Part shown: positions 46,959 through 59,800 of the stretch, one piece after another
Layout of the letters: each line of letters starts with the position of its first letter
How positions within the stretch are numbered: position 1 is the stretch's first letter
Origin: Collybiopsis luxurians FD-317 M1
Lineage: Eukaryota > Basidiomycota > Agaricomycetes > Agaricales > Omphalotaceae
Direction: 5' to 3'
Assembly: GCA_000827265.1 (NCBI GenBank)
Contig: KN834750.1
Span: forward strand, 1,651,297-1,715,296
Length of the DNA stretch: 64,000 nucleotides
The notes under the pieces: model-generated
Database searches by the model: none
What the model saw: the letters and a program-made list of their open reading frames with translations, nothing else
Told to the model about the DNA's origin: nothing
Translations under genes and position numbers: made by a program

Positions 46959-48116
46959 ATGCAGCGACCAACACTCGAATCAGTGCGTATTCGATCCACG
47001 AGGGATGCCCTACAAGTTTTCTATGGAGTCGCGACGAATAAACTCGCTCTTATTACGCGTCGATTAGACGCGGAGGAGCGCAGAGCTATCAAACCAGGCG
47101 ATGTGTATGTCTGGGAAGAACGAGGCGCCAATACCGAGACCATAGGGATTGGAATGGAACGATGGTCGGTGGAGTTTCATTTAATTTACAGTCTAACCAA
47201 TAGTACTGACAGACTTCGTTGATAGGACGGACGGAATGGGTTGGGGCCCAAGCCGTAAGTTTCGAACATGTCGGCGCAAGCGAGTTACGCTTAACTTCGT
47301 CTCTTTGAATAGGCGTTAGAGATGTAAGTATGCCTCTAGAATTTTCTTGTTTATGAGATTATTTCTAAGAATCGAACAGGAATTTTTATTTTACCATCAG
47401 AAAGAATCTGACATTGAGGACGATCCACTTACACCTATAACACCATGGGCCCAGTTACTTCGGTTCGTTCATCTAAACAAGCCTTTGAATTCTGTCAATA
47501 ACGTGGTCCATTTCGAAGTCGGGACCCTAGAATCCCTAATTCTTCTCGCTCAGTCGAAAACGAGCGTTTAGTTAAACAAACCTACAGCGTCCAGGTATAC
47601 CTACCCGCCGACCGTGCCAGAGGCATTGTTCGCAAATGGCATCTCAGTTAGTGCTCACAAACACTCTCAATATATTATACTAACGGCGGAGTTGTTGCAG
47701 CGGCTTACTTTAGCCAAGAAAAATTGAGTCGATTGAGAATGATTGACTCTGTTCAAGGAATCGGCAATGTTGCTGTTCCTGAAGGTCTCTTTCGCAGTGC
47801 TCGGGCGAACAAGGCCCGCCGAGACCCTCGAGAATTATCGCTACCTGCGACGTCCTCGGTGCCAGAGACTGCCAATCGACCCTACCCCAGTCCTCGTGGT
47901 GGGCAATTCGAATCAGGCGCAATATCGGTCGCAACTTCAGCGCTTCCCTCCTCACCCAGATCATTATCGAGGACGTCCAGCCCCCATAGCCCTTCATTTT
48001 CCGAGCAGCTGGTGCCTCTGCAATATTTGCAGAGTAGTATAGCCCCGCGACGTGATCCTGTCGATGAACAACTTCTACGACGCTTTACTGCCACGAATTC
48101 TCGGCCATTCAACTAG
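46959..48116 (+). CDS. WOPR-domain transcription regulator (Gti1/Pac2/Wor1 family)
   Basis: Fungal regulator of morphology, mating or secondary metabolism. Six exons (46959-47164, 47226-47254, 47313-47323, 47380-47462, 47531-47646, 47701-48116) give 286 residues. WOPRa is at residues 2-110: RPTLESVRIRSTRDALQVF, VYVWEERG, GMERWTDGMGWGPSRVRDEF, with the core assembled over a 29-base and an 11-base exon. WOPRb follows: RLVKQTYSVQVYLP and GIVRKWHLTAYFSQEKL. The Ser/Pro-rich C-terminus is short, so the protein is compact for the family, whose members often exceed 400 residues. The exon 4 to 5 junction (47462 to 47531) is the only one that keeps frame and yields the conserved LVKQTYSV. It is expected to bind DNA in the nucleus. 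Confidence 0.9.
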
Positions 48117-49743
48117 ACTGCCTCCGGTTATGTCAGAACATTGTTCTCTGAAGCAGAATGTACATACGATAGTCTGTACTAGACTTTGTTTTCATAGATT
48201 AGCGTACTAATTTTACGGGCTACAGAATTGCCATATGCATTCCCAAGGATGAATCTGCGGTACGGTTACGCCCGGAATTTACCAGACTATCACCGCGAAT
48301 CAGAGCATGGCTGGATATATCCTGAACCTGGAGAGTCCCAGAAAATCACAGGTCGCCATGATACTGTTCCAATGTTTAGATAACGGAGAATATCCTGTCG
48401 TAATTGAATTTCAACGAAATCAGAAAGTCAATGCAATGGTTGTGTGGCGTAGAAGCAATTTGACTTCGAGTTAAAGGTGATGGCCCTGATTCGGGTGAGG
48501 TTGTCCTGAAGTTTCTTGGAAGATCCTCGGAATCGTGCATAGAGAACTTGAGATAACTCGAGATATACTTTCGCCATGGGTGGGATCGACCGGAGATCGA
48601 GAAAGCAATGAGCTCGGAGTATTTCCGGGAGAAATCTTCTCAGCTACTGAAATCAGCGACAGGTTCTCCTAAGTACGACATTACAGCTAGAATGCCATGA
48701 GGAAAGCCAGGAGGTATTGGTTTACGCGTCTGCTAAGAATGATTCTTCAGGGGCCACGACAGCCGTTCCAGAAGCACATAATCCTTCGGATCGAGTCTTC
48801 CAGATGCAGGCAGACTTCCTGCCATTCCCTCATTCTCATGAAATTCTCAATTCTCCGTATCATCCTTCCTCAAAGTCGACAGTGAGAGCACAGACACCTC
48901 AATTGTGCATCAGATACTTAACATTCTAGGTTCCAAAAGGAGAAACGATAGGGGGTTGGTGTGAAAGTCGCCAAACTTTTCATCGAAGCGGTCAAGAATC
49001 GACCCATTACCAATATCCGCTTCCACCGCCGAGGTATACCCTGATGGTACACTTTTCCTATATGTCGGTTACTTAGGCTCATTCCACGCGGAATTTTGCA
49101 GTACATACGGTATTGACGTGTCAAAGGGTTTCATTAATATTCGCGCGTATGGCGAGTGTATGATGAACCAAGGACATACGTATGGCAGAGCATGTTTAGG
49201 GCACGTAGTGGAAGCTTCCGACTCGCTTCGGGGCCTGATCTTGGAACATTTGTTGATCGTGTAAAGTCCGGAGAAGGATGCGAGAAGGATACTCAATGCT
49301 AATCAGAAATCTGTCTTGAAGAAATACACTGCCTGAGTTGCCTCGGTGAGTTCCAGTCTGATTCCTACCCCAATTTCTGTATCGAACTTTAAACTTTCGA
49401 CGAGGTCCATTTTGCAGTAATCCATGGAATGTGTTCCTGTTAAGAACAATCGCAGCCGCTTTCGCAGGTTACCACCGCCTTATGGGAACTGAAGGGAAAA
49501 TTTTTGGAAACCAGGGCTCCCGTCGTCCCGAGTACCAAAACAGTAAAGAGTGTCCCAAAAATGTAATCAACTGGAGAACAGGCAGAATGTCATTCTACGG
49601 CGTATATACTATTGAGTACCGAGTACTGGCTGAATTACTGGCTGAATTACAAGCTACGGCGCTTGAATAGCCGCGCGCTTCAATAATCAATATTCAATCT
49701 CGAGCGTCAAATGACATCAGCCTCTCCATTTGATTGTCCAGTC
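48117..49743. other. Intergenic region, no convincing gene
   Basis: About 1.6 kb. A short plus frame starting with ATG at 48250 (NLRYGYARNLPDYHRESEHG) and others near 48700 and 49430 cannot be joined into a credible product. They could be remnants of a gene. No repeats or RNA genes noticed. Confidence 0.4.
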
Positions 49744-51707
49744 ATGAGTGACAAACTATCCACCGAACTCAAACGGGGCGCGAATAGATCTACCAAGGTC
49801 GCAGGTGCGCATAGGTCATCCTTTGCACCCGAATACTGGCTTATTTTCCATAATATTTGAAGGTAAACTCAAAGTCCTACCTGAGCAACCTGAGCCAACG
49901 TCAGTCGATGTCAACAGGGCCAGAGGCAAACGGCTAGATGGTGCTGGACTGTTGCACGAAAGTACAATTAGTACGGAGACTACAGGTGATAGTGACGAAG
50001 GAGACAATGACGAAGATTCGGCTACGGATGAGGTTGAAGACGTTGAGGTGAGCTGGATTTATTTCTCCATATTTTTCGACCTTGTCAACATTTTGTCCAT
50101 ATAACAGGTATACAACCAGCTTCTTTTAATTCCGGAAGGCAAGGCGCGTCGAGACGCCTTGAGGTTAACTAAAAAGAAGGCAAAATCACTACCAAGAGTC
50201 ACCGCATATGCTACAGCGACGTACGGACATCATTTCGTGGTTACAAGCTGGTCTCATGTCTCTCGCATTCCTAGATCATTTCGAATGGACGACGTAATGA
50301 AATTTCTTCGAGCTCGGCAAACAGCATACCGTACCAATCCCAAACTCATAGACGAAGTTATCTATTCGCCATACGCATACCAACCTTCTTCAGCCACTAG
50401 CACGGATACATCTTCATACCAAGTCGGCGACCTCCTTGGAGCAAGCGATCTACGGGTAGCAGAAGGGAACGAACTTCGGACCATCAAAAAGAAGAGCAAA
50501 TTCGCTTCTTCGCCGAACGAGGCAGAGATATTTGTTTTTGAATATGGCACCGTGGTCATATGGGGGATGTCCGAACCCCAGGAGAGACGCTTCTTGTCAT
50601 CGCTGTAAGTAAGTTTGCGGCTTCCGTACTTCAATTCATTCACGGATCTCTGTAGAAAACGTTTCGAAGTGGAGAAACTTCGTACGTCTGTTTCGGAAGC
50701 TGCACGGCCTGTATTTATCCGATTTTAGCTCCTGAGGATGTCGAAATGGAAGATCTTAACTATTATTATGCCAACTACAGTCGGTCAGTTGATTCCTCGA
50801 TTGAAAGCCGCCGTTATTAAATGGGTATCCAGAATATACAACGACGTGATAACACTTCGTAAAGGCTCAGGATATATGTGAGTTTAACCCTCATTATTTC
50901 CAGACAGTGGCTGATCGCTTCGTAGGACTAAACTATCATTAAGTCATGCCCTATCTCAATCTGTCAAAATCTCCTTATTCGAGAAATTAATCTCCAATAC
51001 CATTGAAGAGACCAAGGATATACCCGAGCTTATCAGTGAGACAGGAAAAATTGGCATGCCTCATCATGGTAAGGCTTTCATCTTAATTAAACGCTAAATG
51101 ATCTTTATGTACTGACCTCTCGTTATTTCTTGTCAAGAAATCATGCAGCAGATTGGCCAACTATTCCTGTTGAGGACGAACATCAACTCTGTCGGTTCGG
51201 TCCTAGATTCACCTGTAAGTGTCACGAATAATGAAGCTATAACATTCTCATTACTTGTTCCGCATACGCAGGAAGTATTCTGGGCAAGTTCACGTTCATT
51301 TTCGCCACCACTGGATTCATGCTCATGGCGTGTGCCACACAGAGCTTTCCGGATCTTCAACCGCTGTACGATGCAGCGCGGAGTTACTTAGAGATTCCTC
51401 AACGAATCAATCTCCTGAATACACGTGTGGAGGTGGGGCTTTTTTTTTCTTACAACTGATTTCTCTCATTCAATGCTGTTTACCCTATACATATTAGGTT
51501 CTTCAAGATATGCTGCAACTCCTGAAGGAATCTGTATCCAGTAAACATGCTGAACGGCTGGAGCAGATTGTCATAGCGCTAATTGCTATTGAGATTGGTA
51601 CGCCTTTTGCGTGTTTCTTCTGTTAATGGCCGGAGAGTGATTTAGGAGGATGACTTTGTTTTCTAGTTCTGGGGATAGTTACCATCCTAGTAGATCTGTT
51701 GGCCTAA
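49744..51707 (+). CDS. Rmd1/DUF155 family protein
   Basis: Family of RMND1/Rmd1/Sif2 proteins, linked to mitochondrial function or meiotic nuclear division. Twelve exons give 443 residues: 49744-49804, 49863-50047, 50108-50604, 50656-50681, 50729-50783, 50833-50877, 50926-51068, 51138-51214, 51272-51283, 51343-51432, 51498-51597, 51667-51707. The N-terminus (RSTKVAGKLKVLPEQPEP) is followed by an acidic linker. The DUF155 core has VFEYGTVVIWGMSEPQERR, MEDLNYYYANYSRIYNDVI, LSHALSQSVKISLFEKLI, ETGKIGMPHHEI, SPEVFWSFPDLQPLYDAAR and YLEIPQRINLLNTRVEV. A C-terminal membrane helix (IVIALIAIEIVLGIVTILVD) ends the protein. The join after EVFW uses a GC donor. The C-terminal anchor suggests mitochondrial or vacuolar membrane attachment. 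Confidence 0.9.
51284..51342 (+). other. GC-AG intron in the Rmd1/DUF155 gene
   Basis: The 59-base intron starts GCAAGT and ends CACACAG. Joining 51283 to 51343 gives EVFWSFPDLQPLYDA, matching the family pattern. The nearest GT (51288) would leave the frame wrong. GCAAGT is the classic GC donor. Confidence 0.75.
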
Positions 51708-52885
51708 TGACGAGGCAGCTTTAATGATACGGCGTTCCCGGCGGTGATTGCTTAAACTTTCCTTGCGTTTATGCAACAGCATCGAGGTTTCAAAGGTGCA
51801 GAGATCGGTGAAAATGACATCAGAATTCGTTTAGGGTTCGTTTACGTTGGGCCTTCGACGTCTCGGTTGCTCGTTCCGAACATAACAGCATAATTTGCAG
51901 TAACATCAAGGATCCGATACCGGTGTTGCCGTGAGGCAAAGCCCACTGAAAATCTCGAAGTGACAGGGATCATGCTAGGAGGAAAGGGTGGGCGTAGACA
52001 AAGAAGGAATGTGTTGTTCAGAACGTTATTAACATGAAAAAAAGTGCAAGGATCAAATTCATTCATACGGTCCATTATCCGAGAAAGTGATATGTACGAC
52101 GACAGAGACATGAGGCAGAAGGAGGAAAACTTTGTACATAGGAACCGGTGCGGGACACATGGGAGCAGTGCTAAAATACGGGTCAGTATCAGATTCGAAA
52201 GGAAAATAGTAATAAAAAAAGAATGGAGGAAAGATTAACTACAGGCCTCAGCCTCGCCTTACACTCTCCACCCGTGCCCTGCCCAACTCGACTTGGAACA
52301 TCCCGTGCGAAACAACCCGAAGGATGGCAACTGGATTCTAGTCAAGCGTCCTCCAAATACATAGAGAAGCTTTCATCCACCAAAGATGAAGAAAGCGGGG
52401 CACGTCCCAGTTTACCAGGATTATCGTCATTGGCCTCTCGTTTCGTTTCTTTTACCAATCATACTAAGAGCAAAGTAAAGATACTCACATTATTTGAAGT
52501 CCAAGGGATAGATAAAAAATGGGAGAAATGTAGGAAACTCCAGGTGATCCTGCGTCCTTGCCCCTCGACCAGTGGGAGGAACGTTCAGCAAAGATTGTTT
52601 TTGAGCATCCTAATAGTTAGTCTTTGACGTTTGTCTGGACCATCCATTCGTAGTGAAGCCAGTCGTGTAGACCTGCGAATGAACAGTAATTTGGACGCCA
52701 GTGAAATTTGTAAAGAAAAAAGAAAAAAAAAAAATGACGCCGAGTACATGTGCGGGCGCCTGTTGGGCGCTTCTTACCGTAGCTGTACTCGGGCGCTTAC
52801 TACTTTGTCTCCAACCACACTCAGCCTTATGATAGATTCATAGATTATTGGCTGCATTCATTCAGATTTTCTTCCTCAGTCCAAG
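51708..52885. other. Intergenic region upstream of SEC5
   Basis: About 1.2 kb with one sizeable ATG frame (see the entry at 52223) and an A-rich run near 52730. The rest shows no recognisable feature. Confidence 0.45.
52223..52627 (+). CDS. Possible hypothetical protein (134 residues)
   Basis: Unspliced ATG frame with a Ser/Pro-rich middle (SSKYIEKLSSTKDEESG) and a C-terminal segment VKILTLFEVQGIDKKWEKC. No domain is recognised and no splice signals extend it convincingly. It ends about 260 bases before SEC5 and could instead be chance or part of its 5' leader. Confidence 0.25.
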   Translation: MEERLTTGLSLALHSPPVPCPTRLGTSRAKQPEGWQLDSSQASSKYIEKLSSTKDEESGARPSLPGLSSLASRFVSFTNHTKSKVKILTLFEVQGIDKKWEKCRKLQVILRPCPSTSGRNVQQRLFLSILIVSL

Positions 52886-55800
52886 ATGCCCAAGCTCAAT
52901 TTTGACGCAGATGAAGCGACGCTTCTCAAAGCGTACAAGATTTCTTCATTAACTCCAATGTACGTCCGTGTCAAGATAGTAGGTCGTCTTTTCTTGACCT
53001 TGATAATGTTCAGGCAGTGGGAAGATATCGACCATGAGCTGGAAGACTCTGTCGCTGGCGCCCTACTATCCAGCAATAATGAAATGGAAGGTGATCCATT
53101 GGGAATTGGTACAGACGTCAAGTGCGTGCTAGTTGGTCTTCCTCGAAAGTTACTCAAGTTTCGTTCCAGTCTGAGAGACATGGACATGGAGTCAAGTAAT
53201 AATTTAGCGTCTATCTGAGAAATCGTCACTTACTTCATCTCGCAGAGGCTTCTGTTCTGATCACCTCCAAGTCTTTTGATCCAAAGGCTTTTCTCTCAAT
53301 TGTTCATCCTAATGCTACCTATCAAGATCTCGGCGCTGGTATCGCTCATCTGCGATCCTCCATAGACGCGCGCTCGGAGGCCATACGGATTCTCGTGGAA
53401 GATAACTTTGATCGTTTCGTGGCGGTGAAGGCGAGCACCGACGGTATGTAGGCATGGTCGGCAGTTGCGTTCTCAAAGATGTTGAACCTTGAACAACGTT
53501 CTCTGCAGCTCTTTACGCTGAAATGAAGGAGGGAATCCTTGAACCGAAGACGGAATACGCGTCAAAACCCTTACGAGACGAGTTGAAACGTGCGTTTCTC
53601 TTTTTATCGAATGCGGATTCTATTCTGAGACTAAATTCTGCACACAGAGGCCGCAGTGAAAGCGAATCAAGTATTTCTTCCAGTGCTCGAAAATGCCTCA
53701 AAAGCAGACAAGCTAAGTACAACACTTGGGGTGTTTGAAAGGAGCAAATTCTTTTTCAACTTGCCCAGTTTCATCATCGAGTCAATAGAGGCTGTGAGTG
53801 TGTCTACATATTGCCAGTAGACTATACCAACGCTTGCTCACAGGGCCGTTACGAAGTTGCGATGCGCGATTACAAAAAGGGAAAATCTCTCCTCGACACT
53901 CGGCCAGGGCAGTTACTGCCTATCAGCGCCCCCAAAGACAGCAAGGATAAAGATGACAAGAGCGGCGGGGGAAGTCGTCCATTAGCGGGTCCATCTTCAA
54001 CGCAACAGCAGCAGCAGAAGCGTATTTTGGATAAGGTTTGGGCAAGCGTAGAGAAAGCCATGAGCGAAATGCGGAATGTCCTTCTTGGACAGCTGCGAGA
54101 TCCCGGAAGAAGTGTAGAAGAGCAGGAGAAGACTCTCGAGTAAGGATACACTATACTCTTCGTTTACGGATGACACGTTACAAAACTTCTTCAGGCTGCT
54201 CGTTGAATTACCTTTCATCGAAGACCCTGCATGGACATACTTTGATAGTCAGCACAAGTATATTCTCGAGCAGATGAATAAAACGTATCGGATTTCGACC
54301 GCTGCTGTGACTTCTGCGCTGGCGAAAACTTCTGAGGGCCCTGGTCCGGATTCTTTGATAAATACCTTGACAACACAATTGCAGCAAAGCATGTCTGCGC
54401 TGGAAGCGAAGCTGCCCGATACAGTGGTTGGTAAGTGCATTCATACTTTCTATTCACGCCATATCCTCATCAGTCATCTTTAGCCAAATCTGCTGGAGAA
54501 CCGGTATGGCAGGCGATTCTGGACCTCGTTAAAAACGTAGGGGAGGTGATGATGGGAAATCTCCCCAACTTTTGGAAGATTTCTGCTGGATTTATCGATG
54601 GGAAATTCAGAAAGGTGCGTTTATCAAGGAGTACACGCACTTATCTCTTACCTTTTCGATATCTTTGTAGACCTCTAGTTCTTCATCTAGCAGTGGTAGC
54701 CGTCGAAGTCCCTCACAGTGCCGAATCATGGCTCTGGATGTTGTAAAGCTGTATATATCGTTCTTGTCCCAATTCTTCAACCTTTCGGACATGGCAGTAA
54801 TGTCTTCGCCCACTGCTTCAGACAGCAGTAATGCTACTCCAACCATGTTGCCTCCAAACTCAACCTCCCTATCGACGGCGCACTATCTTCTTAAGATATT
54901 AGGCGAAATTCAGGAATGCGTAAACGAGCTTAACACGATGGAGATATCTGCTGAGGTTTCCACAATTCTGAAGGGACTATTGGATAGTGCGAAGTGGAGG
55001 TTTGTGGATGTGTTGGTAGGAGCTTGGTTGAGAGGTAAGGATTTCATTATGTTTTCTAATACGCCGAACTGAACCTTGAGTTTTCCAGATGCAAACAACT
55101 TCCACCATCTCGAGACTTGGGTTTCCAGTCCGTCAGACCCGTCTGCGACACACTACCTCTCTCAGATGGAACTTTTCCAGCGACATGTTACCACCGTAGC
55201 GTACCGGATTGCTGGGGGTGTCGACTCGTCTTCTTCGTCTCTTATCAGCAAGGGCATCAAACAGAGTCCCATTCCGGCTGCATTTGTGTCAAAGATTACA
55301 AGAGCATTCATGGACGTGCTGTATGCCTTCCTCGAAGGTCTCGTCAAACTCGTCGAAGACGAAAAGGCGGCGGCGACGAATGTGAAGGGCATCGTTCCAG
55401 TTGCCGCAGCTTCTTCTTCAACTTCGACGAATACGAATACTCTGGAACTTTTGGACTTGAACGACAAGGTATACATGTGTTTTATCCAAATGAGGCTCGA
55501 TCGCTAGCGCTCACGCGAGTCATCTTCAGGATACTCGCTTACTGCTGGTTCTGTCTAACCTGAATCACCTCTCCAAAGCCATTTTTCCCAGTATGATCAC
55601 GCAGTTGGAAAACGCGTTTGGAAATACCATTGGTGATGATAGACAGGTACGTCACCAGATGACTCTCCGTCGTTTGATATCCCGTCCCCCTCGCTTATGT
55701 GTATCTTCTACAGACTCTGATGGCCGTCATTACGGAACTGGATAAATCCATGTTCGAAGGATACGCTAAGCCGCGGGCGAGTGTGGTTACCAGTCTTGTC

Positions 55801-56525
55801 CGAGGAGGAATTCTCCTAGATGGTATGGACTGGTTTGAGACCCCTCAGCCTAAAGGTACGTATGGAAGCAAAGCTTTCGAGGGTTCAAGAACACGTTACT
55901 AAAGTGTTTTTATGATGTTTTCTAGAAATCCGCCCGTACATGTATGAGACTCTGATGTATCTGGTCGGCGTGCACGCGCAGATTACCAGCGTCGCGGAAA
56001 GCGTCCTCGAGCGCACTTTGAATTATCTCGCTGAAACGCTGGCGGAAGAGGCGTTGAAATGCTTCAAGCAGGTTAAAAAATTCGGGATGGGCGGAATGTT
56101 GAGGGTTTGTCTTTTGACTTGCATGTTCTTTCCATCTTCAACACTGAAACTTTTACAATTTTTATTTTATTTTACCTCCTCAGGCGACCCTCGAAATCGA
56201 GTTTATGCACCAAACACTGGGAAAATACGTCACACCCTCTGCCGCAAAGACGCTTTCGGATCTTTACAACAAGATCTCACAAGCGTATGCCCGCCGACCG
56301 GGAGATGAGAATCTGCAGAATCACCTGGATGGCGTGAAGAAGACTTTGGCGGACACTCGGAGAGCGACGGGTATCGAGTTTTTATGCTTTAGGCAGACGA
56401 AAACTACGAGTTCAAAGGGAGGCACGAGTGGCGGTAAAACGAAGGAGAGGGAAGCCAAGGATAAGGAAAGTAGTGGTGCTCGTAGTGCAGGGACGGGTAG
56501 TAATTCCGCGGGCAAGGCGGCATAG
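52886..56525 (+). CDS. SEC5: Exocyst complex subunit SEC5
   Basis: Subunit of the exocyst, which tethers secretory vesicles at the plasma membrane. About a dozen exons give roughly 900 residues, the usual Sec5 length. The start ATG at 52886 ([19 protein letters not shown]) precedes the conserved Sec5 N-terminal region: [38 protein letters not shown] and [18 protein letters not shown]. The helical-rod part includes [18 protein letters not shown] and [29 protein letters not shown] is further diagnostic. The C-terminal region ([40 protein letters not shown]) ends in a Gly/Ser/Lys-rich tail. A Gln-rich loop (about 54000) and a Ser/Thr loop (about 55410-55440) are local low-complexity inserts. The exact junction between 53118 and 53250 is uncertain; the rest is in frame. 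Confidence 0.92.
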
Positions 56526-56835
56526 TGGACTGTATTGATATATATACCTTTGTATTTCAGTGGATTTTCGCGGACTTACACTCTACTTCTCGACTTCTGA
56601 TTTCGTCAATTTCGAATGTATTCATTCCTATCAAGGAAAATCGTAAACGAATCCAGCAATTGCATGCATGCATTTATGTAGTTGTATGTTCAGTTACTTA
56701 TAGATACAGTGAATTTTATAACGATTATGTAGAACGAAAGCTCCGATGTTCGAAAGAAAGGCAGTCGCCATGCTGTAGACTAAAAAGATGCAAGGAAGAA
56801 AAAAAAATATAAACAATAAACAGAGTACCAAGTCT
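56526..56835. other. Convergent 3' region between SEC5 and HMG-CoA reductase
   Basis: 310 bases holding the two 3' UTRs. A-rich with AATAAA-like signals (AACAATAAA near 56812 on the plus strand). No gene. Confidence 0.6.
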
Positions 56836-59800
56836 TCAAGGTTTCTCTAACGAATAAGGAGGTAACGATCCAGTCGATGCTGAGGGTGAGAGAGCCGTCA
56901 TACCTAAAGACTGGCCAGTGCCCCCGACAAATCCACCATTCGACGTCCCGAGTAGTCCACCGGGCGTAGCGGGCATCGAGGGATTAGGTGTATTGAGCTG
57001 GGAACGGTTATGCACGAGATGTGCGCGGACAAGATGTCCGGCTGCCAGTGCACTCAGCAGAGACAGTTCTCCCGCCATGACGGCTGCCGCGATCAAACGA
57101 GCGAGCGCCTGTGCATTCTGGCCGGGATTGGTTGGGTGGGCACCCTTGAAACCGAGCATTTCGAGGATGGCCTGTTGAGGAGCGAGAACGGTTCCTCCAC
57201 CAACAGTGCCCACTTCGATGGAAGGCATCGAGACAGTCATAAGGAGATCCTGGCCGTTGTTGGTTCTGGACAAGAAAAGTGGAGAATCAGTAAACCGACA
57301 ATGGAATGCGAAAAACAAATACTCACGGTTCCATAAGCGTGATACAGTTGGAACTCTCCACATTCTGAGCAGGATCCTGACCCGTAGCGAGGAACACAGC
57401 CGTCAGAATGTTGGCCGCATGCGCATTGAAACCACCAATCGAGCCAGCCATAGCACTTCCAACCAGATTCTTCTTCGTATTCAAGTTACACAGAGCCTCC
57501 ACGGTCGTCTTGAGCACGCTCTTTACGACCTTGCCAGGCACAACCGCTTCAGCAACCACACTCTTCCCTCTCCCCTCAATCCAGTTGATCGCCGCAGGCT
57601 TCTTGTCCGTGCAATAATTGCCCGACAACGCAAGAGTGATCATATCCGGGAAATGCTTCTGCATCACCTCCAACGCCTTCTCCGTACCCTTGGAAATCAT
57701 ATTCATACCCATAGCGTCCCCAGTGGCCGTCGCGAACCGCACAAACAACGTCCGGCCGGCCATGGCACATTTCAAACTGCGAAGTTTAGCAAACCGCGAC
57801 GTCGACTCGAAGGCTTCCTTGAGGATGTTGTAACCTTCAAACGACTCGATCCAAGCTTTGCATTCGGCCGCCTGAACGATAGATGGGAAATCGATAGCCG
57901 GGCCTCGAGTCATGCCATCTTGAGTGAGCACAGTTGTGACTCCTCCGCCGGCGTTGAGGGCTTTGCATCCACGGGAGGTTGAAGCGACGAGTGTGCCCTC
58001 TGCGGTAGCCATAGGGATGGGGAACAAGTGGCCGTCGATTTTGAGAGGTCCAGCGATACCGAGCGGAAGAGGAATGTATCCAACGACGTTCTCGCAGCAA
58101 GCACCCATGACACGGGAGTAGTCGTAGTTGCTCATCGGAACATCCGAGTGTTCCAGCGTTTTAGTCGCCGATGCACGAGCTAACCAGACAAACAATACAT
58201 CAGCCTCAAGGCATCAACCGATATCAAGAAATATCAAAAACTTACAAATAAGAGCCCTCCGTATCCTCACAGCCCTCTCATATTCCGTATTCCCAAGAAC
58301 CTTTTCCAGCGCATACGCCGCAATCTTCCCATTCTGAGCCAAAAGAATCACTTCCTCATCATTCAACAAGGTCAACGCGACGCTGACAGGCCGGGGACCG
58401 TTATCGAAAATGTCAATGCACTCCTCGAGCGAACGGACCGTCTCGCTTGGCTTCGAACTGTCATCATTGTCCGAAGATGAAGAGGCATCCGAAGACGAGC
58501 TCGGCGCGGTAATCCGTTCTCGGAGTCTCCGATCGACTTCATCGAGTGTGAACGTTCTTGGGCGACGGGGTGCCGGTGCAGGTTCCAAAGCCGGTACGGG
58601 AGGTGGAGGAGGAGGAGAGGCAAGCGGTTTCCGAACGATAGCAGCAGGTTCAGGGGGAGCAACAACAACTTCGGGAGCGGAAGGAGCGCTCTCGGCAGGG
58701 ACATCCCCTCCAAACCTCACACCACCAATCTTCGCCATGGATCCCTTCCCACCGAGTCCAGCAGCGATCCCCTTGAGCAGGTAGCCGTTCAAGCTGATGG
58801 AAACTGCGAGCACCATCACGATCCATTTGGACAGGACGGGGTCTCCGACGAGCCGGGACCAGCTCGACATAAAGTTCTCTACCATCTCTGACGTTGAACG
58901 AGGGGTTCCAGGAGCGGAAGAGGCAGATGCGGATGCAGCGACGGTAGGGTCCAGAGGGATGACGCGGACGTGTATCGATGGGTTGACTTTGACCAAAAGA
59001 CCGTGTTCAGTCGCGTCGGTGCTTTCCGAGGTATCCACGTCGATGTGCTCCGTCGCAGCGAGTGAGCTCAAGGCATGCTGGATTGCGGGTGTCGAAAGGT
59101 CTACCTTGCGGGTGGAGCTGAGTGATTGACCAGAGAGTTGACGTGGGGGTGTCAGGGGAGTGATGAAGTTGAGAATGTGGAGAGTGAGGAAAGTCGTAAT
59201 CTAGAATGGGGCAATGATTGGTAAAACATTTCAGGAGACAAAAGTCCAATGATGACTTACCAAAAGAAGCTTGAGACGAGCAACAGGACTTTCAGGCTTG
59301 GCTTGCTTCTTGCCAGTCGTTGCAGGGAGACTTGATCCCTTTTCGCCGAGCACCAAAGAGGAAATCTTCTTTCCCAATCCCGGATTGATAGAGCGTAACT
59401 TGGGCGAGCCAGTAGGAGAAGTAGCAACAGATCCAACTCTGGATTTCGAGATCGCTCTGATCGATTGGATACGGCGAACCTGAGGGAAAGCATAAGCAAG
59501 ACGAAACGACCCCGTGATCACAAGGGACATTTACCTCGACCATGATGCAGAGAATGGAGGCCAGGAAAGTGCAGATGAGCACACAATCCATTCCGAGGAC
59601 CAACGCAGCGAGGGCGCACACTTCCCTCAAACCATTGACTTTGCTGTTGGCTCCGATAACCAAAACGGCAATTTCGAGGAAATAGTCGCGGATAATGGGC
59701 GTGTAGACACTGCTCAAGGCCTCGAGCATGATCTCACCTGCAGGTTTGAGCTGTCCATTCGAGCTGGAGCCGCCAACGGGACTTTGCAAGTGAGGATGGC

